From SBBG01 sp033717875 (lineage in GTDB: Bacteria; Pseudomonadota; Gammaproteobacteria; Ga0077554; Ga007554), in assembly GCA_033717875.1 (NCBI GenBank), contig JADDKJ010000031.1:1-39648 (forward strand): a DNA stretch of 39,648 nt, given 5' to 3'. Shown piece after piece: positions 32,960 through 39,648 of this stretch (the stretch's first letter is position 1; every line of letters starts with the position of its first letter). Under the pieces are notes generated by a model. It was not told the origin of the DNA and made no database searches. It was given only the letters and a program-made list of their open reading frames with translations. Both the position numbers and the translations under genes were made by a program.

Positions 32960-33603
32960 CTGCTTCGCTGTTTGTTCCGTTTAAGAATGCTTTCCTCGAT
33001 GGCCTTCAAGGTATCGAGCTTGCGTTGCAGGTCTTCGCTGCGCGCGGTCTCATCCCGCAGCTTGTTGTTCAATGCTTCGTGGCGTTCTTTCAACCCTTTG
33101 TATTCCGCATCCAAAGCATTATACCGCTCTTTCAACACCTTCTGTTCCGCCTCGGCGGCCGCATTCCGCTCCCGCATAACCTTCTGTTCGGTGACAACCT
33201 GGCGCAGAAATGCCGCGTATTCCTTCAGTGGCTCGTTGCCGGCCCTGTCATCGTTGAGATAACCGTCCAGCAAGCGCTGAGCGCGCGCCTCATCGCGTTT
33301 TTCACGCGGCCCCGCCATACCCAGCAGCATGGCAAGCCTTATCCGGTCATCGACGCGAGCGCTTTCCCTGTAACTGCTGTCCGCCTGAATGTACTCCCGG
33401 GCAAACGCTTCCGGCGCAAGCGCGGATACCATCCTGAAATAGGCCAGCAAGGGCGCGATCTCGATGTTCGCATCGGGCGCCACAACGACGGGCTTGATCT
33501 CAACGGGTTGTCGTTTGATAGCCTTGCCGCCCAGTACATCGCACCCTGCAATAACAATGCCAAAAATTAAGACGACGGGCAGGTAAAAATGGCTACTCTT
33601 CAT
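32956..33603 (-). CDS. QseG-like lipoprotein of the GlrKR system
   Basis: In enterobacteria, QseG is an outer-membrane lipoprotein encoded between the kinase GlrK (QseE) and GlrR (QseF) that modulates the kinase. From the ATG at 33603 (GGGGAGG upstream) this protein is 215 aa, with a lipoprotein signal ending VIAGC, a helical domain, and a long C-terminal coiled coil (about 125-205, 'VMRERNAAAEAEQKVLKERYNALDAEYK'). Position between kinase and regulator is the main reason for the call; sequence similarity to enterobacterial QseG looks low. It overlaps the kinase gene by 11 bp. Confidence 0.75.
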   Translation of the reverse strand: MKSSHFYLPVVLIFGIVIAGCDVLGGKAIKRQPVEIKPVVVAPDANIEIAPLLAYFRMVSALAPEAFAREYIQADSSYRESARVDDRIRLAMLLGMAGPREKRDEARAQRLLDGYLNDDRAGNEPLKEYAAFLRQVVTEQKVMRERNAAAEAEQKVLKERYNALDAEYKGLKERHEALNNKLRDETARSEDLQRKLDTLKAIEESILKRNKQRSR

Positions 33604-35146
33604 TGGGCCTCCCCACCGGCAACATGACGCGGAAATGCGCTCCAGAGCCATCTTTTTGATTTTCAACAACTTCAATGGTTCCCCCATGGGCTGATACAAA
33701 CTCTTTCGCAATCGCCAACCCCAACCCGGTGCCCTTGATATGCCCGTGCTGGGGGACATTGCCCCGGTAAAAAATATCAAATATCTTGTTCTTGTCGCCG
33801 GGATCGATGCCCGGGCCGGTATCCGTCACGTCCAGCACCACCCTATCGATTTTCTCTTGTGTTTCCTCGCCGCTATCGGCAGAAGCGGAAGTGACGGTTT
33901 TCGTTGCCGATGCCAGGGACAGGGTGATGGTCCCCTTGGCTGGAGTGTACTTGACAGCATTGGACAACAGATTATCAACGACAACCCGCAGCTTTTCCCT
34001 GTCGCCCGCCACGGTCAATGGCGCGCAATGCTTATCCAGAAAAATGTTCTTGGCGATCAATGCCGCGCGGTGATCTTCTATCACCTTGTCAATGAGGTCG
34101 TCCAATTTCACCGGACTGAATTCGACATGGGTGCCACGCATGCTGGCGATGTTGAAATTCAGCAGATCTTCGATCAGAACCTGCAACTGTACTCCGTTCT
34201 GGCGCAATATCCTGGCGATATCGCGCTGCTCATCGGTCAGTTTTCCCACCGCCTCTTCCGTCAACAACTCGCTGCCTTCGCGGATCGCCGCCAGCGGCGT
34301 CTTGAGATCGTGCGAGATATTGCGCAGGAATTTGTTTTTCTCCTCCTCCAGCTCGATCAGACGCAACCGCAGCCAGTCGAGGCGCTGGCCGAGCGCTTCC
34401 AGATCGCGCGGGCCGTCCACCGAAATGGCGGTGGAAAATTCACCGTCGCCTAGGCGGCGTATGGCCTGATCGATATGACTGATGGGGCGGGCGATCAGGG
34501 ACGCGAATGTGGCGATCAGGACCATCGCCAAAGGCACCAGCGCCGCGCCCAGCCAAAGCAGCATTTGCTGCGCTTCCCAGGCGGTATTTTGCAGAACCGC
34601 CATTTTGCGGTTGATGAGTTGATTGCTGTCGGCGAAAATTTCCTTGGCCAGATCCGAAAGAGAAAGAAACTCGGCGACAACCTGGCCGCTTTCGTCGGAT
34701 TTACCGGAAAAGCTGCCCATCTTGTGAAAGAGGACCCCGGCCTGCTTTTCCGCATCGACCAATTTCTGTTTCTGCTTCTGGTCGAGCGGCAAGGAATACA
34801 AGGTGCTGGCGGTTTTCAGAAATTCCTGGTGTGTCTTGGTATAGACGGTGAGCAGCTCCGGGTCTTCGAGCACCAGAAACTGCCTTGCGCTGCGCTCCAT
34901 GGCGACAGCCTGCTCGGCCAGCATGCGGCTGTTGCTGGTGACCTGCGCGGTTTGCTCGACGGCCTGTTCGCTTTGCCGCGCCAGCCTGTCGACATAGCTC
35001 TCGGCGATAATGAGGGCGACGATGAAGGGGAGGGAAACAAAGGCGAATCCGGTCAGGATAAGCGCTAGAATGGATCTTGGGCGATAAAAAGTCACGATCT
35101 GGCTCGAACAACGATCTTCCATGGGTGAAGCTTGCGGGCGGCGCAC
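33593..35146 (-). CDS. glrK: GlrK-like sensor histidine kinase
   Basis: The 517-aa inner-membrane kinase has two membrane helices (about 25-50 and 195-217) flanking a helical periplasmic sensor, a HAMP domain (about 217-270, 'RPISHIDQAIRRLGDGEFSTAI'), the phosphoacceptor H-box 'NISHDLKTPLAAIREGSELL', and an ATPase domain with N ('VVDNLLSNAVKYTP'), G1 ('VTDTGPGI') and G2 ('GTGLGLAIAKEFV') boxes. The start may be GTG at 35146 or ATG at 35122. It lies about 25 bp downstream of ruvB. Confidence 0.93.
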   Translation of the reverse strand: MRRPQASPMEDRCSSQIVTFYRPRSILALILTGFAFVSLPFIVALIIAESYVDRLARQSEQAVEQTAQVTSNSRMLAEQAVAMERSARQFLVLEDPELLTVYTKTHQEFLKTASTLYSLPLDQKQKQKLVDAEKQAGVLFHKMGSFSGKSDESGQVVAEFLSLSDLAKEIFADSNQLINRKMAVLQNTAWEAQQMLLWLGAALVPLAMVLIATFASLIARPISHIDQAIRRLGDGEFSTAISVDGPRDLEALGQRLDWLRLRLIELEEEKNKFLRNISHDLKTPLAAIREGSELLTEEAVGKLTDEQRDIARILRQNGVQLQVLIEDLLNFNIASMRGTHVEFSPVKLDDLIDKVIEDHRAALIAKNIFLDKHCAPLTVAGDREKLRVVVDNLLSNAVKYTPAKGTITLSLASATKTVTSASADSGEETQEKIDRVVLDVTDTGPGIDPGDKNKIFDIFYRGNVPQHGHIKGTGLGLAIAKEFVSAHGGTIEVVENQKDGSGAHFRVMLPVGRPNEE

Positions 35147-35170
35147 CTCTCCAGGCCCGCTCCTGGAAAT

Positions 35171-36235
35171 TTAATGGGTTTCTGGCGTACCGTCAAACAA
35201 TTCCATGGTTTCCCGCGACACTTGCCCCTCCCGCGCCGGGGGCGTCAAGCCGAAATACAGGTACGCGCTACGGGTCGCCATGCGGCCGCGTGGCGTGCGC
35301 ATCATGAAACCCTGCTGAATGAGAAATGGCTCCAGCACATCCTCGATGGTGCCGCGCTCCTCACCGATTGCGGCCGCCAGGCTGTCCACCCCGACCGGGC
35401 CGCCATCGAATTTCTGCAATATAGTCAGCAGCAGACGGCGATCCATGGCATCGAAGCCCTGCTCATCCACGCCGAGCAGATCTAGCGCCCGATGCGCGAC
35501 ATCGCGGCTGACCTGGCCGTTGGCCTTTACCTCGGCATAATCCCGCACCCGCCGCAGCAGCCGATTGGCGATGCGCGGCGTGCCGCGCGAGCGGCGCGCA
35601 ATTTCCTCCGCGCCCTCCCCCGCCATCGCCACGCCCAAAATCGCCGCGGAACGCGCCACGATCGAGGTCAGGTCCGCGACGCTGTAAAATTCCAGACGCT
35701 GCACAATGCCAAACCGGTCGCGCAAGGGCGAAGTCAACAAACCGGCGCGTGTGGTGGCGCCCACCAGCGTGAATGGCGGCAGATCAAGCTTGATGGAGCG
35801 CGCCGCCGGCCCCTCGCCGATCATGATGTCGAGCTGATAGTCCTCCAGCGCCGGATACAGAGTTTCTTCGATCAGCGGACTCAGGCGGTGAATTTCATCG
35901 ATGAACAGCACATCGCGCGCTTCGAGATTGGTCAGTATCGCCGCCAGATCGCCCGGCTTTTCCAGCACCGGGCCGGAGGTATGGCGGATATTCACCCCCA
36001 TCTCATTGGCGATGATACCCGCCAGCGTGGTCTTGCCCAGCCCCGGCGGTCCGAAGATGAGCGTATGGTCCAGCGCCTCGCCACGGCGGCGCGCGGCATC
36101 AATAAAGATCTCCATCTGCTCGCGCACCGCGGGCTGGCCGGTGTATTCGGCCAGACGCGACGGGCGTATCGCGCGGTCAACCGCCTCATCCTCGCGGGTG
36201 TTGGCGGGGGCTATCAAACGGTCGGTTTCGATCAT
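35171..36235 (-). CDS. ruvB: Holliday junction branch migration helicase RuvB
   Basis: RuvB is the hexameric AAA+ motor that drives branch migration with RuvA. The 354-aa protein has 'LIFGPPGLGKTTLAGIIANEMG' (Walker A), 'VLFIDEIHRL' (Walker B), 'LVGATTRAGLLTSPLRDRFG' (sensor I region) and the C-terminal winged-helix 'RTPRGRMATRSAYLYFG'. Full length. Its usual partners ruvC and ruvA, which normally lie upstream, are absent here; the upstream neighbour is the subtilisin-like gene. Confidence 0.97.
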   Translation of the reverse strand: MIETDRLIAPANTREDEAVDRAIRPSRLAEYTGQPAVREQMEIFIDAARRRGEALDHTLIFGPPGLGKTTLAGIIANEMGVNIRHTSGPVLEKPGDLAAILTNLEARDVLFIDEIHRLSPLIEETLYPALEDYQLDIMIGEGPAARSIKLDLPPFTLVGATTRAGLLTSPLRDRFGIVQRLEFYSVADLTSIVARSAAILGVAMAGEGAEEIARRSRGTPRIANRLLRRVRDYAEVKANGQVSRDVAHRALDLLGVDEQGFDAMDRRLLLTILQKFDGGPVGVDSLAAAIGEERGTIEDVLEPFLIQQGFMMRTPRGRMATRSAYLYFGLTPPAREGQVSRETMELFDGTPETH

Positions 36236-36346
36236 GGGTATGGCGTGATAACGAACTGACGTTATCGTAGCACACGGCGGCGGTGGCTGAACGGATTGTG
36301 AGCGGAAAGGGGGGCGATTGCCGCCCCTATCGTAAGATACCCGCGC

Positions 36347-39241
36347 TCAGCGGCCTGCACGCTTGCCTCCGAAGCGTGCGTAGCCCCTACCGCCAGCACC
36401 ACCGCCCGGTGTGCCAGCGGACTGCGCCCGGATCACGGTGTTGAAGCCGGTACCGAAGTCCACACCCGTGACACTGCCGCTCACCTGGAGCGGCGAAAAT
36501 GAGTTCAAGATCGGGTAGGCCCCGCACGCTTCGCCCGCATCACAGATAAACAAGTCATTGTTGAAGTCCGAACCCGCCAATACGATGTAACTGCCCGCGA
36601 CCACATCCGGGATACTGAATTGATACACTCCGTTGTTTGCACTCAACTGCGTGTCATACACCGTCGCACCCGTGATCGGATCAATGAGCAGAACATAGTG
36701 GAAACCCGCGTTGGCCACCCCATTGCTGGTGCTCACCTGCATGATGACCGGGATCGTAACGGTGTTCACTGTTGAGACGATGGTGATCGACGCGGTGTAG
36801 GTGCCCACTGCCAGCCCCGCGCGGTTCACGGTGACGGTGCGTGTGCCAAGGCCAGTGGCAGGATCGGATGCCGCGCCGACGGTGAGCCAACTGGCGTTAT
36901 CCGACGCCGACGTGACGCTCAGACTGCCACCGCCGCTGTTGACCAGCGAGAGTGTTGCGTTGGTGCCCTGTGTGCCAAAGTTGAGGCCGTTGGGCGTGGC
37001 GACGAGCCTGGCTGGCGCGGGCGCTGGTGTGGTCTGCGCGGCCACCACGGCGGCGCGCGCATCCACAAGACCGTAACCAAACGCATCGTCACGACTGGCC
37101 GCACCGAGATCTTGCGTCAACTGGCCGCTCGCCAGCAAGCTGTCGAACTGCGCCGGGGTAAGTGCGGGGTTGAGCGCCTTCATGAGCGCCGCCACACCCG
37201 CCACATGCGGTGCGGCCATCGAGGTGCCATTATTGAATTTGTAGACAAAACCAAGCGTACCGCTACTGTCGTCACCCGCCGTACTCAGAACACCATCAGC
37301 ATAACCATCGCCATTCAGGTCGCGGCTCATATTCCCCCCCGGCGCGGCGATATCCACGAAGGCATTGAAGCTGGAGTAAGGCGCGCGGGCCTTGTTCATG
37401 TCCACGGCACCCACCGACACCACGCCGTCGTTGGCGGCGGGGTAGCTGATGGGATTCCCCAGCAGAGCCTCATTTCCCGCTGCGGCGATGATGATGACGC
37501 CCTGGTTGCGCGCCTGAGTGATGACATCCTGTTGCGCCTGCGAGAAATTCGGCCCGCCGAGGCTCATGTTGATGATGTCAGCGCGTTGCGCGGGCAGGGC
37601 GCCGGAACCGTTGGGCAAGCGCGCGGCGTAAAGGATGGCCTGATTGATGTCATCGCTAGACCCACCATTCAATCCCAGGACGCGCAGCGGCATGATGCGC
37701 GCATTCCAGGCGACACCCGCCACGCCGGTGGCATTGTTGGTAGCGGCCGCGATGGTGCCTGCCACATGCGTGCCGTGAAAGCTGCTTCGTCCCGGAGAAT
37801 CACCCGGATCGTTGGGGTCCGGATCCCTGCCGTCGCTATCGCGAGCATTGGCGGGATCGCTGATGAAGTCATAGCCGCTGACGAGTTGGCCCTGCAGGTC
37901 GGGATGGGCGAGCAGCACACCGGTATCGATTACCGCGACGATCACGGCGCTGCTGCCGGTGGTGATGTCCCACGCTTGCGGTAGATTGATGAGCGGGTAG
38001 TGCCACTGGAGCCGATAAGAGTTGTCATTCGGCGTAGCGGAGGGTTTGAGAATGTAATTCGGCTCCGCATAGCGCACCCCCGGCTGCTTGCCGAGCTGCT
38101 TGATGGCGCGCAGCGTGCGCCACTTGCGCTCCAGTGCCGTGTTGCCGGCAATGCCGAGCGGCAACGCCTCTTTCGCGGTGGTGGCACCCGCCGCCGCAGA
38201 CGTGGCGAAAAGGGTAGACTCATCGAGCTTGATCAGTACGGGCCGCTCAGCCGCTGCTGCCGCGCTGGTCGTCAGCTCCATACCCATGGCTTTGATGCGT
38301 GTCCCGAGCGCCTGCGCGCCGCGCTTGGTGGCCGTGGTGGGTTCGAAGCGGGCGATCAGCTCGCCAGGCACGAATTCGGAGAGTACCGAAAGCGGCGGTG
38401 TGGATGCGGTGTTGATACTCTGACCAATGGTCAGAATATAGTTGGAGGCGCCAGAGAAGGCGTAGACGTTGATGAGGTAATTCCCGGCGGTTGCCACGGT
38501 GATGGTCTCGGTAACGCCCACCCCTTCCGAGCTGGCAACAAGTCTCCCCGTCTCATCACCCAGAAAGAGATCCACGTCACCGGTACTGGTGTCGCCGATG
38601 GTCAGGGTGAGCACCTGACCCGCCGCAAGGGTAACCCGGAAGATGTCGTCCGCATCACCCACCGCCCGGGAGGGACCCGGCGGGCCGTAACCAGCTCGAT
38701 TGACATAGCCGCCCACCGTCGCGGGATTGCCGATGGACTGCGCGGTGGCGATGTCATCGTTGGGAGCATAGGCCGCATTTGGGTCGTTCACATCACTATC
38801 GGCGACACTGCCCGAGGCGGCGGTGATGGTGCCGCTGACGGTGAAGGTCGAGGCAACACAGGTCACCACGATGTTGGTGACGTTGGCGCCACCTACGGTG
38901 CCGCTGCCGTTGCTGATCGTGCAGGTCTGACCAGCGGGTTGGGTGAAGACCGTGACGTTGTAGGCCGCGCCCTGGTTCGCGGGTGTAGCGAAAGTAAAGC
39001 TGCCATTGGCGGAGAGGGTGAGGTTGTCGCCGCCATTGTTGCCGAGAACGAGCGTCTTACTGCTGCCCAGCCCTGAGAGAGAGACACCTATGGTGTATGT
39101 GGGTGTCGGTGTCGGTGTGGGTGTGGGTGTGGGTGTGGGTGTGGGTGTGGGTGTGGGTGTGGGATTCCCACCACCACCACCGCAGGCGGCGAGCATGATG
39201 ATAACCGGGGCGACCCATAACCAACCGCCGCTTGTTCTCAT
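36347..39241 (-). CDS. secreted subtilisin-like lipoprotein protease (S8 family)
   Basis: The 964-aa protein starts at the ATG at 39241 behind a strong GAGGAG site. The lipobox LAAC sets C20 as lipid anchor, followed by GGGGGN and a (Pro-Thr) repeat linker (27-48). Then come a strand-rich domain (49-135), a PPC-type domain (about 155-275), a propeptide-like region (about 285-400, 'FVPGELIARFEP...PGVRYAEPNYIL'), and the S8 catalytic domain with D439 (AVIDTGV), H489 (FHGTHVAGT), oxyanion N590 (AAGNEA) and S674 (NGTSMAAPHVAG), all intact. A BACON-like beta domain (745-836) and a Gly-rich end follow. It is probably an active surface or secreted protease. Confidence 0.93.
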   Translation of the reverse strand: MRTSGGWLWVAPVIIMLAACGGGGGNPTPTPTPTPTPTPTPTPTPTPTYTIGVSLSGLGSSKTLVLGNNGGDNLTLSANGSFTFATPANQGAAYNVTVFTQPAGQTCTISNGSGTVGGANVTNIVVTCVASTFTVSGTITAASGSVADSDVNDPNAAYAPNDDIATAQSIGNPATVGGYVNRAGYGPPGPSRAVGDADDIFRVTLAAGQVLTLTIGDTSTGDVDLFLGDETGRLVASSEGVGVTETITVATAGNYLINVYAFSGASNYILTIGQSINTASTPPLSVLSEFVPGELIARFEPTTATKRGAQALGTRIKAMGMELTTSAAAAAERPVLIKLDESTLFATSAAAGATTAKEALPLGIAGNTALERKWRTLRAIKQLGKQPGVRYAEPNYILKPSATPNDNSYRLQWHYPLINLPQAWDITTGSSAVIVAVIDTGVLLAHPDLQGQLVSGYDFISDPANARDSDGRDPDPNDPGDSPGRSSFHGTHVAGTIAAATNNATGVAGVAWNARIMPLRVLGLNGGSSDDINQAILYAARLPNGSGALPAQRADIINMSLGGPNFSQAQQDVITQARNQGVIIIAAAGNEALLGNPISYPAANDGVVSVGAVDMNKARAPYSSFNAFVDIAAPGGNMSRDLNGDGYADGVLSTAGDDSSGTLGFVYKFNNGTSMAAPHVAGVAALMKALNPALTPAQFDSLLASGQLTQDLGAASRDDAFGYGLVDARAAVVAAQTTPAPAPARLVATPNGLNFGTQGTNATLSLVNSGGGSLSVTSASDNASWLTVGAASDPATGLGTRTVTVNRAGLAVGTYTASITIVSTVNTVTIPVIMQVSTSNGVANAGFHYVLLIDPITGATVYDTQLSANNGVYQFSIPDVVAGSYIVLAGSDFNNDLFICDAGEACGAYPILNSFSPLQVSGSVTGVDFGTGFNTVIRAQSAGTPGGGAGGRGYARFGGKRAGR
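39104..39162. repeat. hexamer microsatellite GTGGGT (Pro-Thr linker)
   Basis: About ten tandem GTGGGT/GTCGGT units on the plus strand encode the Pro-Thr linker of the subtilisin-like lipoprotein on the minus strand. Unit length is a multiple of three, so slippage would change linker length without breaking the frame. Confidence 0.92.
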
Positions 39242-39527
39242 TGTTATCTCCTCAAATATATACTAATTTTTGAAGTTCATTTTAACCCACGAACACCCTT
39301 GGAAAGCTTGATTTACCTGGCTTCCAGCCTCAAGGTTCTGACATCGAGTTGCAGGGTTTGCACATAGTCTCCATGACTTGAGAGAACCTATCCCCGAGCA
39401 GCATTTTCAGTTCGTCCAGCGCCCCCGCAATGACAGCCCGAAAGACCTGTCACAGACGCGTGGCATAATCGATCTTGAGCGGCCAGCGATAGCGAGATGA
39501 TGCGTTTCATTATGGGTTTCCTTTTTT
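39242..39527. other. upstream region of the protease gene, possible worn coding remnant
   Basis: No intact gene is seen. On the minus strand around 39480-39380 a protein-like stretch (WPLKIDYATRL, stop, QVFRAVIAGALDELKMLLGD) reads with an internal stop; it may be the remnant of a gene cut by the adjacent insertion sequence. The protease promoter must also lie here, but no clear pair was found. Confidence 0.35.
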
Positions 39528-39648
39528 GGGTCTACGCGGAATCGTGTGGGTGAAAACCCGGGATTTCATAGCCGCGCATCCCTATAATTCCAGTGTTTTA
39601 CCATTTTCCAGTTATCCCAAAACATGCTTCATCTCCATGACAGGATAA
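39528..39648 (+). mobile_element. second ISL3-like insertion sequence end (runs off the right edge)
   Basis: The plus strand from 39528 reads GGGTCTACGCGGAATCGTGT, matching the left-edge element at G1, TCT4-6 and a GTGGGT block at the same distance (13 of the first 24 positions). A near-palindrome TGAAAACCCGGGATTTCA follows at 39551-39568. An ATG at 39624 could start the transposase (MLHLHDRI to the edge). The two ends differ in sequence, so these are different elements of the same family. Confidence 0.45.

Noticed and set aside
31541..33262. 573-codon plus-strand open frame opposite the GlrR-like gene
   Set aside because: Shadow frame; the minus strand encodes a full response regulator with all motifs.

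Overview
The window reads as a gammaproteobacterial chromosome segment of fairly high GC. The evidence is gene content and order: the ybgC-tolQRAB-pal-cpoB-queE-queC block next to ruvB, a GlrK/QseG/GlrR-type sensor system, and the bamD, rluD and pgeF neighbourhood. A sulfur-oxidising or related environmental lineage is possible but cannot be settled from the sequence. Both edges look like the ends of two different ISL3-type insertion sequences pointing outward, so the segment is probably an assembly piece bounded by repeats.

Layout. 0-2 kb: an IS end, two tandem 109-aa secreted paralogues, and a decayed type II secretion pseudopilin gene. 2-5.4 kb (all minus): ZIP metal transporter, GcvR-like ACT protein, peptide deformylase, a cluster of four hairpins, radA. 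5.5-10.4 kb: pgeF and rluD (minus) diverge from a BamD-like lipoprotein carrying a SPOR domain, then true bamD and a nitroreductase (plus); a 182-bp nested palindrome sits in the divergent gap. 10-13 kb (minus): sucD without sucC, nadE, glnB. 13.2-23.5 kb (minus): an exopolysaccharide region with an ATP sulfurylase/APS kinase fusion, an outer-membrane beta-barrel, an undecaprenyl-phosphate sugar transferase, VanZ, rfbBACD and manC. It contains two copies of a modular hairpin array, at 13.05 and 21.9 kb. 23.7 kb: tRNA-Lys. 23.9-30.8 kb (minus): queC, queE, cpoB, pal, a small ORF, tolB, tolA, tolR, tolQ, ybgC. 30.9-36.2 kb (minus): EF-hand protein, GlrR-, QseG- and GlrK-like proteins, ruvB. 36.3-39.2 kb (minus): a secreted subtilisin-like lipoprotein.

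How the parts fit. Much of the window serves the cell envelope: outer-membrane assembly (BamD and its SPOR-bearing paralogue), the Tol-Pal division machine, and exopolysaccharide with rhamnose and mannose nucleotide-sugar supply. The most interesting regulatory signal is a set of TGTC-N10-GACA sites (the operator known for GlrR) in front of the sugar-transferase gene (17785-17802, exact; 17691-17708, one mismatch), in front of manC (23631-23648, exact) and upstream of the EF-hand gene (31469-31486, one mismatch). The EF-hand gene also has a good sigma-54 promoter and lies beside the glrR-like gene. This suggests that the local two-component system controls envelope and exopolysaccharide genes.

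Other points of note are a nearly erased active site in the ATP sulfurylase half of the Sat-CysC fusion, the mosaic hairpin arrays, and the BamD-SPOR fusion.
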